From Lachnospiraceae bacterium XBB2008 (lineage in GTDB: Bacteria > Bacillota > Clostridia > Lachnospirales > Lachnospiraceae): a DNA stretch of 64,000 nucleotides. Below the pieces are notes generated by a model that worked only from the letters and a program-made list of their open reading frames with translations, did no database searches and was not told the DNA's origin. How positions within the stretch are numbered: the first letter of the stretch is position 1; every line of letters starts with the position of its first letter. A program made the position numbers and the translations under genes. Below, piece by piece: positions 42,341 through 53,500 of this stretch. Location: contig FMVL01000006.1 of the NCBI GenBank assembly GCA_900102235.1, positions 248,001 to 312,000 on the forward strand, read 5' to 3'.

Positions 42341-43258
42341 TTGGTTCATGTTTTTATACTAAATCCCGAATATACTGACAGAGAATTTGCGGAACATCTC
42401 AGGCAGAAACTGGCCCGGATCCCGGACCTGACTTATTATGTCTTCTTGACGGGAGCAGCCGGAGATGAGACCAAGCTTGCTTCCATGATCGAAGATATTT
42501 TTCAGGAAGATCAGCTCCGCATTTACAGTTGCGGAGGCATTTATTCCGCTCGCAGAGTTCTCGCGGGGATCAATGATATCAGCAAGATAGAACTAGCCAT
42601 AATCCCTACCGAACCCGTTCATTTCCTTGAAGCATTCGGTTCCCAGGAGGCTTTTGCCGATGTAGAGGCAATGGTAGCCGGGAACGTGACAAGAGTCGAT
42701 TATATACGTACCAATCACGGAGTTGCGCTTAATTCGGTTACGTTCGGATTGGAATCTTATGCATACAGAGGATACGACAATCTCTTCGTCCTCAGGGTAA
42801 TGGGGCGCCGCCTTATCTGGATCCTGGCCAATCTTTATGCTCTGATGCTCACCCCCAATTACATGTATTCCATAGATATAGAAAAGAAGCCCGGAAGATA
42901 CAGGGCAATGGAAGTCAGCATATATAACGTGCCCATAACTTCCAGTCGTACCGTTTTCTCGGATGACTGGAATGTTTCGGATGGCCTGGTCAAGTTTATG
43001 CTCGTTTCCAGATTCGGCATTATAGGACGTCTGGTATATGCGTTCAGAGCATCCAGACGTAAGATCGCATTCAGGGAAGATGATCCCAGGAATATGATGT
43101 GTGATGTCAGCACTGTTAAGGTCCGCCACGAAAACGGCGTTCCCATCTGGGGCTGTCTTGACGGGAGTCTTATCAATGCGATCGACTGGAATATCGATGT
43201 TGTAAAGCACGGATTGAAACTGGTTATTCCTGCGAGGTACGGGCATGAAGAACAATAA
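42341..43258 (+). CDS. Diacylglycerol-kinase-fold protein lacking the nucleotide motif
   Basis: A 305-residue protein resembling the lipid/diacylglycerol kinase family: HVFILNPEYTDREFAEHL at the N-terminus, then RIYSCGGIYSARRVLAGI where active enzymes have GGDGT, and IPTEPVHFLEAFG where GTxNDFA is expected. The C-terminal half has the beta-rich pattern of the family (MEVSIYNVPITSS, VRHENGVPIWGCLDG). Both nucleotide-binding signatures are lost, so it is probably a non-catalytic relative, perhaps a lipid or nucleotide sensor. The start is TTG 42341 after AGGTGAT. It overlaps the hybrid kinase gene by 14 bases. Confidence 0.65.
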   Translation: MVHVFILNPEYTDREFAEHLRQKLARIPDLTYYVFLTGAAGDETKLASMIEDIFQEDQLRIYSCGGIYSARRVLAGINDISKIELAIIPTEPVHFLEAFGSQEAFADVEAMVAGNVTRVDYIRTNHGVALNSVTFGLESYAYRGYDNLFVLRVMGRRLIWILANLYALMLTPNYMYSIDIEKKPGRYRAMEVSIYNVPITSSRTVFSDDWNVSDGLVKFMLVSRFGIIGRLVYAFRASRRKIAFREDDPRNMMCDVSTVKVRHENGVPIWGCLDGSLINAIDWNIDVVKHGLKLVIPARYGHEEQ

Positions 43259-45650
43259 GCTCGGTATCATCATCAATCTGATCTGCAGTTTCTTCGTAAT
43301 AATCATTTACCTGATCATCATCAATACTGCCGGCGATCTTTCCGAGAATCAGATCATTTTCTTAAACCTGTTTCTCGCTATAGATTGTGTGGTACTTATA
43401 GTCAGCGGGTTAAGTTCCGATATCAATCCGCGTATTCCCAGACTTGTCATAGTGCTGTTATATGCCGCATTATGTGTCGTATCGCTGTTCGTTAACGGAA
43501 GCAATTATATGCTTTTCCAGCTTATGATGCTTTCTCTCGGAGCCATATCACTCCTGATGAGCAAGAATTCGTTCCATACGATGATGGCGTTGAATACGAC
43601 GCTGGCCCTGGTGTTATGGGTTATCCCCATACCCGGTGTGGATTATGTGTTCTCCAACAGAGACTATGCGCTCAATCTGCTCATCCTTGCTTCAGAATAT
43701 GTGATCCTGTATATCGTTCTCAGTGCCATACACAGAAGGGAAGCACTTCAGGTCGAATCCAATCAGACCGTAGAAGAGCTTATCAAGGTCATAGGCGCCA
43801 AGAGAGAAGCCGCCATGGATGCCAGCCGTGCCAAGAGCGATTTCCTCGCCAATATGTCGCATGAGATAAGGACACCCATCAATGCGATACTCGGATTCAA
43901 CGAGATGATCCTGAGGGAGAATTCCGATGCGAATGTCAACGAATTTGCTCTGGATATCAGAAGCTCGGGTAACTCACTGCTGGCGCTTATCAACGACATA
44001 CTTGATTTCTCCAAGATCGAAGCCGGCAAGATGGAGATCCTGCCGGTAACCTATGATCTCGGAACCATACTCAACGATATGATAAATGTCATCGGACTCA
44101 GGGCTTCGGAAAAAGGCCTCAGCCTTAAGTTTGATGTGGATCCGTCCATCCCTCATGTGCTGTACGGAGACGAAGTCAGGATCAAGCAGGTCATCACCAA
44201 TATACTTACCAATGCCGTCAAATATACACAGGAAGGCTATGTGGACATGACGGTAAACTATGAGCAGATAGACGACTATCAGATCCTGCTCAAGGTCAGC
44301 GTTGCCGATACCGGCCAGGGCATCAAGGAAGAGGACATAGATAAGCTTTTCCAGCCCTTTGAACGCGTGGACGGTGTCAGGAACCGCAATATAGAGGGGA
44401 CGGGCCTCGGCATTCCGCTTACGTGTACGATCCTGAACCTGATGGGATCAAAACTTGAGATTCAGTCAACATACGGAGTGGGTTCCACTTTTTCATTCAT
44501 GCTCAGACAGGAAGTGGAAAACTGGGAGCCTCTCGGATCTCTGGATGAGGCCATCCGCAGGGCCAAGGCAGAGACTAATGAAGAACATCAGTATTTCAAG
44601 GCTCCTGCAGCCAGAGTTCTTACCGTCGATGACATACCGCTCAACCTTAAGGTCTTCCAGTCGCTCCTTGCGCGTACGCAGATCCGCATAGATACGGCAT
44701 CCGGCGGAATGGAAGCACTCTCCATGATGCGTAAGACCAAATATGATATCATTTTCCTGGATCATATGATGCCCGAGATGGACGGACTGGAGACTCTCGA
44801 AAGGATGAAGTCGGACAGGTTTAATGTAAACCGCTATGATACACCGGTCATAGCTCTTACCGCCAACGCGGTATCGGGTGCGCGTGAACTCTACATGGAC
44901 AAAGGGTTTGAAGATTATCTGACCAAACCCATTAACTCGATAAAACTGGAGAATCTGCTTCTTAAATATCTGGATCCTTCTCTTGTTACGATGATCGATG
45001 TTGAAGAAGAGCAGGAGAAAAGGGAAGATGAAGTATCATCCGAGATCAGGGATTTCTTAAGTTCGGTCCGTAAGATCCCCATGATCGATGTCAGTATAGG
45101 AGTGGATGCTTCCGGCGGCGCGGAACTGTACAGGAGCGTTCTGCATGACTATATGGAGACCATAGATCCGTATTCGGCCAGAATAGAAGGATTCTATAAT
45201 TCCAGAGACCTGGATAACTATCGGATCCAGGTTCATGCGCTCAAGAGTACATCGCGCATGGCGGGCGCGACCAAAGTGTCCGAACTTGCCAGGGATCTCG
45301 AACGGGCCGCAGATACCGGAAATCAGGAATATATCCAGGAGAATACTGTGGAACTGCTCAGACTCTACAGGGAACTTAAGGATCCCCTTAAGAGTGTATT
45401 CGGCGTATCGGATGAACCCGATGACCGTCCCGAGATAGATCCCGGAATGTTTAAGGAAGGATTAACGGCCATGAGGGAGGCAGTTGATTCCTTTGACTAT
45501 GATCTGATAGAATCTGTAATGTCTGAATTTGAAAACTTCCGCATGCCGGACGGATTTACCGAGGATTATTCGAAACTGAAGCTTCTTATAGCCGAGGTGG
45601 CCGGAGATGACATAGCGGCTTTACTTGATAAATGCTTAGGGGAACTGTGA
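43245..45650 (+). CDS. Membrane hybrid histidine kinase with receiver and Hpt
   Basis: An 801-residue protein. About six helices (6-160) form an integral membrane sensor without an obvious extracellular domain. A coiled linker leads to HisKA (MSHEIRTP, His206), an ATPase domain with [16 protein letters not shown] and GTGLGIPL, a receiver (LTVDDIPLN; Asp506 in FLDHMMPEMDG; Lys in LTKPI) and a C-terminal Hpt (His664 in VHALKSTSR). All four phosphotransfer sites are intact, so the chain can run His-Asp-His internally. The final Asp must be on another protein. It overlaps the DAGK-like gene, and the CotH gene follows by 8 bases. Confidence 0.92.
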   Translation: MKNNKLGIIINLICSFFVIIIYLIIINTAGDLSENQIIFLNLFLAIDCVVLIVSGLSSDINPRIPRLVIVLLYAALCVVSLFVNGSNYMLFQLMMLSLGAISLLMSKNSFHTMMALNTTLALVLWVIPIPGVDYVFSNRDYALNLLILASEYVILYIVLSAIHRREALQVESNQTVEELIKVIGAKREAAMDASRAKSDFLANMSHEIRTPINAILGFNEMILRENSDANVNEFALDIRSSGNSLLALINDILDFSKIEAGKMEILPVTYDLGTILNDMINVIGLRASEKGLSLKFDVDPSIPHVLYGDEVRIKQVITNILTNAVKYTQEGYVDMTVNYEQIDDYQILLKVSVADTGQGIKEEDIDKLFQPFERVDGVRNRNIEGTGLGIPLTCTILNLMGSKLEIQSTYGVGSTFSFMLRQEVENWEPLGSLDEAIRRAKAETNEEHQYFKAPAARVLTVDDIPLNLKVFQSLLARTQIRIDTASGGMEALSMMRKTKYDIIFLDHMMPEMDGLETLERMKSDRFNVNRYDTPVIALTANAVSGARELYMDKGFEDYLTKPINSIKLENLLLKYLDPSLVTMIDVEEEQEKREDEVSSEIRDFLSSVRKIPMIDVSIGVDASGGAELYRSVLHDYMETIDPYSARIEGFYNSRDLDNYRIQVHALKSTSRMAGATKVSELARDLERAADTGNQEYIQENTVELLRLYRELKDPLKSVFGVSDEPDDRPEIDPGMFKEGLTAMREAVDSFDYDLIESVMSEFENFRMPDGFTEDYSKLKLLIAEVAGDDIAALLDKCLGEL

Positions 45651-45658
45651 GGAGTATC

Positions 45659-47326
45659 ATGAAAAAACCATTACTTAGAACATTTACCCGGATGACCGGA
45701 TTTGTGTTAGGTCTGTTTTTGGCACTGACTGTCAATACATCCGCTTCTTATGCGGCCGAAGCGGGGATCACTTCGGATCTTTTTGCTTACGTGCCGTTCG
45801 GAGAAGGCAGAAGCGTCAATATATCTCTTACCGATGTCGGTGGCAGAACATATCTTTTCCTGCCTTCGGACATGCCGGCTTCGCGTGTGGTATTTCATTA
45901 TGATATTGAGAGCGAAGAGATCCGTTTTACAGACGGAACGGTTCTCACTCCGGATACCACGACTGATATCAGCAGGTATCTTTCCAAGGATACAGGGGAC
46001 GGAAGCAGGATACTCAATCTTACCGTTGTAAGACCCGGATCCGAGAACTCATATGAGATATATGTTATGCAATCGGCCAATATACCCAGCATATTCATAA
46101 GCAGTTCCGATCCCGCACACGGAAGGACATATGTGGATGAGTCCAAATCCAATAAAGCATCCGGTTCGATGACGATGCTCACTTCTTCCGGAACGGTTGT
46201 ATATGACGGAGGGTTAAGCCAGATCAAAGCCAGAGGAAACACCACATTTCTGGCAGATAAGAAAGCATATCAGATCAAACTTGATACTGCCGTTGATCTG
46301 ACTCAGACTTCTTCGGCTCAGGCGAATAAGACCTGGATCCTGCTCGCAAATGCTTATGATCCCACTTTGATACACAATACCGCAGCCTATCGGATGGCTT
46401 CCGCGTTCGGCCTTGATGCGCCGGATTGCAGGAGCGTGGATCTGTATTATGACGGGGTTTACAGGGGGAACTATCTGCTCAGTGAGAAGGTTCAGACAGG
46501 AACCGGGCGCGTTGAGATCCCGGATCTCGAGAAGAGGACAGAAGATGAGAACTCCGGAAAGGATCTGTCAAAACTCCAGACTGCGACAGGAGCCAACCGG
46601 TACGGCGATATATACCAGTATGTTACCGGGGTAAATACACCCGAAAGCTATGACGGCGGATATCTTCTCGAACTCGATAATGCATATTACAAGGGGGAGA
46701 GAAGCTACTTTATCACATCAACGGGTGTACCGTTTGTTGTCAAGAGCCCCGAGAACTGTTCAAAGGAAGAGATGATATTCATCTCCGAATACGTAGAGGA
46801 AATGATTGCCGCTTCATTAAACGGCGGTGTTAATCCCGTTACGGAAAAGAGCGTATGGGATTATGTCGATCTTAAATCGCTGGCCAGATTCTTCGTATTG
46901 CAGGAGACAGTATGCAATGCCGATTCTTTTGCAAGTTCCAACTATTTCTATCTGGCGGGACCGGATTCGCCGATGGTAGCCGGCCCCGTATGGGATTTTG
47001 ATGATTCCTACGGCATCAGAGACGATCACGTATCCGCAGAAGGCTTTGTCGGAGGCGCATTTATCGAGCCGTTCATGAATCTTCCCGATTTCAGAAAAGA
47101 AGTTAAGAGTTTCGTATCATCCGGGACATACGGCAAAGCCGCATCCGGCAGGATCGACTCCCTGGTATCCGAGATAGCTGCATCGCAGAAGATGAACCGT
47201 GTGCTCTGGGATGCTTCGGATCAGATGTATATCAAACTTGAATCATATGACGCTGATATTTCGAATATGAAGAACTACGCTGCTTTGAGAGTAAAATGGC
47301 TTAAGGGTGTCTTTGCTACATGGTAG
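45659..47326 (+). CDS. Secreted CotH-family protein
   Basis: A 555-residue protein with a signal peptide (MKKPLLRTF... to about residue 33, SYAAEA cleavage region), an N-terminal beta-rich domain (about 35-165) and a CotH kinase-like domain: IKARGNTTFLADKKAYQIKLD, WILLANAYDPTLIHNTAA, YRGNYLLSEKVQ, LELDNAYYKG and the metal motif GPVWDFDDSYG. It acts outside the cell. ATG 45659 is chosen since GAGGAG precedes it and the signal peptide begins there. It is embedded between two hybrid kinase genes (8 bases after one, overlapping the next), so the three are one unit. It is only distantly like the CotH at 26753 and lacks its Met-rich insert. Confidence 0.87.
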   Translation: MKKPLLRTFTRMTGFVLGLFLALTVNTSASYAAEAGITSDLFAYVPFGEGRSVNISLTDVGGRTYLFLPSDMPASRVVFHYDIESEEIRFTDGTVLTPDTTTDISRYLSKDTGDGSRILNLTVVRPGSENSYEIYVMQSANIPSIFISSSDPAHGRTYVDESKSNKASGSMTMLTSSGTVVYDGGLSQIKARGNTTFLADKKAYQIKLDTAVDLTQTSSAQANKTWILLANAYDPTLIHNTAAYRMASAFGLDAPDCRSVDLYYDGVYRGNYLLSEKVQTGTGRVEIPDLEKRTEDENSGKDLSKLQTATGANRYGDIYQYVTGVNTPESYDGGYLLELDNAYYKGERSYFITSTGVPFVVKSPENCSKEEMIFISEYVEEMIAASLNGGVNPVTEKSVWDYVDLKSLARFFVLQETVCNADSFASSNYFYLAGPDSPMVAGPVWDFDDSYGIRDDHVSAEGFVGGAFIEPFMNLPDFRKEVKSFVSSGTYGKAASGRIDSLVSEIAASQKMNRVLWDASDQMYIKLESYDADISNMKNYAALRVKWLKGVFATW

Positions 47327-50300
47327 AGATTGTAAAAAAGCGCAGATCTGTATGTATAATCCTTTCTTTGATATTTTTGTTCCTTTCTTTTTCTCCTCTC
47401 AGAGTATCCGCCAGGGATGACAGGGTTCAGACCGTAAGAGTCGGATACTATGAAAACGAGGTGTTTGAGGAAGGGGCTTCCCCTGATGCGGTCAAGAAGG
47501 GCTATGCTTATGAGTATTATCGGAAGCTGTCCGAATATACCGGCTGGAATTATGAATATGTCTACGGAAGCTTCACCGATCTGTATGACATGCTTCTTGC
47601 CGGAGATATAGACCTTCTTGCGGGTCTTGCAAAGCGCGATGACCGTATAGGTATCATCGGTTATCCCGAGTTACCGATGGGTAACGAAAGCTATATCCTC
47701 GTAAAACATGATGATGACACATCCGTAACACTGTCTCTTTCTTCTCTTTCCGATAAGAAGATAGGTGTCTTGAACAGTGCGGTCTCCGATATTCTTGCAG
47801 ATTTTCTCGCAGAACATTCCGTAGAAGCACAGGTCGTTTCATATGATGATTATGAGTCGCTCTTCAATGCATTCGATACCGGGACCATAGATATCCTTGC
47901 GGCTGAAGGCGACGGCGCATACGGACGCGAACATGCGGAGGTCATCTGCACATTCGGGGCGTCCGACTATTATATGTGTGTTACCGTAGGGCGTGAGGAT
48001 CTGCTGGATGAACTGGATGTCGCACAATCCCTCCTGGCAGTGGAAGAACCGAATTATATCGGGTCATTACAGAACAAATACTATCCCGTAAGTGTTTCGA
48101 GCCATACTTTTTCCTCGGCCGAGAGAGACTGGCTGACTCAAAACAGCGATCTTAAGATAGGTTATCTGAACAATTACCTTCCGTACAGTTCCGTTGATAA
48201 AGACGGGAATGTTACCGGTATAATCAAGGATATCCTTCCTCAGATGTTCTCGGAACTTTCGGTTCCCGCATTGGATATCTCATATATCGGATATGACAAT
48301 TACGATGACATGATCGCGGATATCCGGAGTGACAAGATAGACGCTGCCTTTCCGGTCGGCGGAGGCCTGTATTATTCCGAAGAGAGCGGGATATATCAGT
48401 CATCAGCGGTTGTATCCTCATCTACTGATCTGGTCTACAGGGGTGAATTTGATGAAACCGATATCAGAACATTTGCCGTAAACGAAAACAACCGGATGCA
48501 GTATTACTATATCCGCACCAATTTCCCCGATGCCGAGATCATATACTATCCCGATATCGACGCATGTCTCATGGCAGTCCTTAAAGGAGATGTCGGAGCG
48601 ACGACGTTAAACGGACTGCGTGCCACGGATATGCTTAAGAACAGCCGCTATAAAGGGCTCTACCTTGCACAGCTCGGGCAGACCGATGATCGCTGCTTCG
48701 GCGTTAAGATCGGAAATGAGGGGCTCCTGAAACTGTTAAACCGGGGTATCAAAGTCCTCGGGGCAGATTATTCCCGGACTATCGCTTATGCTTATTCCGG
48801 TCAGTTATATTCCTATTCTTTCATGGATATGGTAAAGGATAATCTTTGGCTGTTTCTGAGCATGATCCTGCTGATAGCCATTCTGATAATAGTGCTGATC
48901 GTAAGGGATCTGAAACGGACACGCCTTGCAAACCGCCAGAAGTCCGATTTTGTGTCAAACATGTCGCATGAGATCCGTACACCGATCACCGCGATCATGG
49001 GCATGAATGAGATGATACAGCGTGAGAGCAGTGACGAAAGGGTACTTCAGTACTCCGATAACATAGAAAAAGCCGGAGAGAGCCTGCTGGGCATCATCAA
49101 TGATATACTTGACTTTTCCAAGATCGAATCCGGGCATACGGAGCTTGACGAGCATGAGTATTCTCTTGCGGAGCTGCTTCGTGATATGTATCTGATGATC
49201 ATAAACCGGGCCGGCGAGAAGAACTTAAACTTGACATTTGACATAGATGAAGATCTTCCTGTCAGACCTGTGGGAGATATGCAGAAACTCAGGCAGGTCA
49301 TCACCAATCTGCTAACAAACGCCGTCAAATATACCGAAAAAGGCGATGTCATTCTTTCCGTCAAAATGCTTTCCCGGGAAAAGGATTCTTTCAATATGGA
49401 GGTCTCGGTGGAAGATACGGGGATAGGTATCAAAGAAAGCGAGATGAATAAGCTTTATTCTGCTTTTGACAGGCTTGATGTTGAGAGAACGCGTAATATC
49501 GAAGGATCGGGACTCGGTCTTGCCATATCCAGACGGCTTCTTGCCGTCATGGGAACCGACATCCGGGTAAAAAGCGAATACGGCAAAGGCTCAAGATTCT
49601 TTTTCAGCATCAGGCAGGGAATATCGGATCCGGAGCCTATCGGCAAATTTGATGTATCGGATGAAGAAGCCGCTAAAATGAATCATAAGAGCAGGACCGC
49701 CACGTTCACGGCGCCTGATGCCACTATCATGGTCGTCGACGATACTCCGATGAATCTTCAGGTCATCTGCGGTCTTCTGAAAGGCAATGATATCAGCATA
49801 GATACCGCAGAGAGCGGGACCGAATGCATATCCTTATTTAAGCAGAATGACTATGACCTTATATTCCTTGATCAGCGCATGCCCAATATGGACGGTGTGG
49901 AGACGCTTCAGCAGCTTAAGACCGCCGATCCCGATAAGTTCAGGTCCACGCCCGTCGTGTGTCTGACCGCGAATGTATTATCCGGGGCCAGGGAGCAGAT
50001 GCTTGATGAAGGGTTTGACGATTATCTTACCAAACCCGTCAATCTGCTTGACATGGAGCGGATGCTTCTTAAGTACCTGCCCGCGGAGAAGATCGTCAGG
50101 ATACTCGGAAATGAAGCGCCCGAAGAAAACGACATACCCGAAGCACTTAAACAGACAGAGGCTCTGGATACAGACAAAGGGATCGAATACTGCGGAGATG
50201 CACAGGAGTATATCGAAGCACTTGATGTCTTTCGGGCATCGGTTAACGACAGAGCGGCTCAGATAGATAATCTTTTCTCGCTTAAGGAATATGACAAGCT

Positions 50301-50490
50301 TTCGCTTCTTCTTCATTCGATAAAAAGTACATCCAAAGCGATAGGAGCGATCACTCTGTCGGATCTTGCTGCCAGGATCGAAGCGGCGGCGAAAGACGAA
50401 GATAACGACACACTGGGCAGAGTCGTTCCCGTATTTGTCGAGAAGTACAGGGAACTCGGGAAAACGCTGGATTTAGTATTGGATCGATGA
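47320..50490 (+). CDS. Hybrid histidine kinase with two periplasmic-binding domains, receiver and Hpt
   Basis: A 1056-residue BvgS/EvgS-like sensor. A signal helix (11-30) is followed by two SBP_bac_3 domains (about 38-255 and 270-490: TVRVGYYENEVFEEG, LKIGYLNNYLPYS), one transmembrane helix (about 509-528), then HisKA (His550), ATPase ([24 protein letters not shown]), receiver (Asp851 in FLDQRMPNMDG) and Hpt (His999 in LHSIKSTSK). All phosphosites are intact. The tandem domains would sense a small amino-acid-like ligand outside the cell. The start overlaps the CotH stop by 7 bases, so sensor and secreted kinase-like protein are made together. Confidence 0.92.
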   Translation: MVEIVKKRRSVCIILSLIFLFLSFSPLRVSARDDRVQTVRVGYYENEVFEEGASPDAVKKGYAYEYYRKLSEYTGWNYEYVYGSFTDLYDMLLAGDIDLLAGLAKRDDRIGIIGYPELPMGNESYILVKHDDDTSVTLSLSSLSDKKIGVLNSAVSDILADFLAEHSVEAQVVSYDDYESLFNAFDTGTIDILAAEGDGAYGREHAEVICTFGASDYYMCVTVGREDLLDELDVAQSLLAVEEPNYIGSLQNKYYPVSVSSHTFSSAERDWLTQNSDLKIGYLNNYLPYSSVDKDGNVTGIIKDILPQMFSELSVPALDISYIGYDNYDDMIADIRSDKIDAAFPVGGGLYYSEESGIYQSSAVVSSSTDLVYRGEFDETDIRTFAVNENNRMQYYYIRTNFPDAEIIYYPDIDACLMAVLKGDVGATTLNGLRATDMLKNSRYKGLYLAQLGQTDDRCFGVKIGNEGLLKLLNRGIKVLGADYSRTIAYAYSGQLYSYSFMDMVKDNLWLFLSMILLIAILIIVLIVRDLKRTRLANRQKSDFVSNMSHEIRTPITAIMGMNEMIQRESSDERVLQYSDNIEKAGESLLGIINDILDFSKIESGHTELDEHEYSLAELLRDMYLMIINRAGEKNLNLTFDIDEDLPVRPVGDMQKLRQVITNLLTNAVKYTEKGDVILSVKMLSREKDSFNMEVSVEDTGIGIKESEMNKLYSAFDRLDVERTRNIEGSGLGLAISRRLLAVMGTDIRVKSEYGKGSRFFFSIRQGISDPEPIGKFDVSDEEAAKMNHKSRTATFTAPDATIMVVDDTPMNLQVICGLLKGNDISIDTAESGTECISLFKQNDYDLIFLDQRMPNMDGVETLQQLKTADPDKFRSTPVVCLTANVLSGAREQMLDEGFDDYLTKPVNLLDMERMLLKYLPAEKIVRILGNEAPEENDIPEALKQTEALDTDKGIEYCGDAQEYIEALDVFRASVNDRAAQIDNLFSLKEYDKLSLLLHSIKSTSKAIGAITLSDLAARIEAAAKDEDNDTLGRVVPVFVEKYRELGKTLDLVLDR

Positions 50491-50514
50491 TCCGGCATAT
50501 CAAGAGGAACATAT

Positions 50515-53500
50515 ATGCAAAGAAACAGAGTTTTCAGCGAAGACATAATGATGTCGATACCTACTGAAGAAGGGATGTCGGCGGCTGAATGGCTTGCGGA
50601 GCAGATGCCAGGAGGTTTCTTTATATACAGAGCCGATGAAACAATGGAACTTCTGTACGTGAATCAGTCAACATGCGATATCTTCGGCTGTGATACGGTA
50701 GATGAATTCCGTGAGCTTACGGGCAATAACTTTAAGGGAATGATTCATCCCGATGATTATGATTCCATTCAGGACTCGATCGATGAACAGATAGCGAGTC
50801 CTTCAAACCGGCGCAATATCGATTATGTGGTATACAGGATCATACGTAAGGACGGAACGATAAGATGGGTTGATGATTACGGACACTTTGCCACGCTTCC
50901 CGGATACGGTGAAGTTTATTATGTGTTCATCGAGGATATCACGGAAAACAGAGCGGCCGCAGAGGAAAAAGAGCGTGCGAAGAAACTGGCACATGCCCTG
51001 GAACAGGCAGAAGCAGCCAATGAATCCAAGAGCGCATTTCTGTCCAATATGAGCCATGAGATCCGTACTCCGATCACTGCGATCCTTGGAATGAATGAGA
51101 TGATCCAGAGGGAGACCGAAAACTCGGTGATACTTGAGTATTCCGAAAATATCCGCAAGGCCGGTGTCAGTCTTCTGGGCATAATCAGCGATATCCTTGA
51201 CTTTTCCAAGATAGAGACCGGCAAGATGACTCTGGACAATGAAGAGTATTCCATAACTTCATTTGTCGTAGATCTCTATAACATCGTTCAGTTCAGGGCT
51301 GAGGCCAAGGCGCTGGAACTTAAGTTCATCATAGATCCTGAGTTGCCTTCACATCTTGTAGGCGATGAGATACGTGTTAAGCAGATCATAACAAACCTTC
51401 TCACCAACGCGGTTAAATATACCGAAAAAGGAGAAGTGTCATTTGAGATAAAACTAGAAGAAAAACTGGAAGACTCCGTACGGATCCGGGTTTGTGTCAC
51501 CGATACCGGGATCGGCATACGCAAAGAGGACATGGCCCGTCTGTTTGAGCCCTTTGACAGGCTTGATCTCAAGAAGACAAGGACCATAGAAGGCACCGGT
51601 CTGGGGCTTGCGATCACCCAGCAGCTTCTTTCCATCATGGACAGCAAACTGGAGGTGGAAAGCCGGTATGAACAGGGGTCAGAGTTTTCGTTCATCCTGA
51701 CCCAGCAGGTATCCGACTGGACCCCTGTCGGTGAATTCAGTCCCGATGTGAGCATAAATGAAACGCCGACAGGCCATCGTAAAGGTACGCTCTTTACGGC
51801 ACCCGGAATGAGACTTCTCGTGGTCGATGATACTCCTATGAACCTTCAGGTCATTGCCGGACTTCTGAAGAGAACCAAGATGCATATCGATGTGGCGACC
51901 GGCGGAATGGAAGCCATCGAAAAGTTCGGCGCCGAGCATTATGATCTGGTATTCCTGGACTACAGGATGCCGCAGATGAACGGTATCGAAACGCTGGAAC
52001 TCATTCGTGCAAAATATCCGGAGAAATTCGCGAAGACGCCGGTGATATCTCTGACTGCCAGCGCGATCTCCGGTGATAAGGAAAAGATGCTCCGTGCCGG
52101 TTTCACGGATTATCTGTCAAAGCCCGTCAACATCGATGAGATGGAAAGGATGATGATCAAGTATCTTCCTGCCGATTCCGTTATACTGTCTAACGGAAAT
52201 GAGTGTGATGAAGAAGATGATGAACTTACAAAGCTTCCCGTGATCATATTCGAACATCCCGAACTCGACCCGGAAAGGGGAATCGAGTATTGCGGCGATG
52301 CGGAAGACTATATGTTCGCGGTCGAGACTTTTGCGGTATCGATAGACACCAAGGCCGCACAGATCGAAGATGATCTTAAGAACGAAGATTATGAATCACT
52401 TGCGCTCAATGTGCATTCCCTCAAGAGCACTTCCGGAGCGATAGGCGCGGTTCATCTTTCGGAAAAGGCAAAGGAACTTGAACTTGCGGCAAAGGATTCC
52501 GAGAAAGCAGTCCTTCGCAGGGATACCCCGGTACTTCTAGAAGAATACAGAGCGCTCAAGAGCATATTGAATGAAATTGTGGATCAGTATGAAAAAGGCG
52601 AAGAATCCACTCATGTCGCGCTTGCGGTAGTTGAGGAGGAGAGAAGCAGGATGCTGTCGAGAGCTCTGGAGGAAGCGGAGCGTGCGAATCTTGCCAAAAC
52701 CGCGTTTCTGTCCAACATGAGCCATGAGATACGTACTCCGATGAACGATATCATAGGGCTTTACAACATAGCCCTGAGGAATAACGATCTCGATGATGAG
52801 ACCAGAGGTATCATCACTCAGATCGGATCATGTGCAAGACATCTGATATCTCTTATAAACGATATTCTTGACATGAGCCTGATTGAATCGGGGAATATCC
52901 GGCTCAAGAACGAAGAGTTCTCTTTCGGTAACATGCTCGAACAGATCAATATCGTAGCCGAATCACAATGCGATGATAAAGGACTTGTATTCGACTGTTC
53001 CGTGAACGGACACATGGATGATCATTACATAGGCGATGCCATGAAACTCAAGCAGGTCATGTTCAATCTGCTCGGAAATGCCGTTCAGTATACACCCGCT
53101 CCGGGTAAGGTCACTTTCTCGGTGGAAGAGACCGAACACGGAGAAGATTCGGCAATGATCAGGTTTACGGTCAGTGACACGGGGGTCGGTATCGATCCCG
53201 ATTATCTGCCCAGGATATTTGAGCCTTTTTCAAAAGAAGCTGAAGGCACGCTCAACCGGTATGAAGGCACCGGACTGGGGATGGCGATCACTAAGAACAT
53301 CGTGGATATGCTGGGCGGATCCATAGAAGTCCGTTCGGAAAAAGGAAAGGGCTCGGTATTTACGGTGACTGTTCCTGTCGGAACGAGTGAAGCAAAAGAT
53401 CATGAAAGGTATTCGTTTAACCCCGATGATATACGTGCTCTGATAGTTGATGATGATATCACCGCATGTGAGCATGCGAAGATGATCCTGCGAAGGACAG

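Noticed and set aside
42341-43258. Active diacylglycerol kinase
   Set aside because: Both nucleotide-binding signatures are replaced, so only the fold is claimed.
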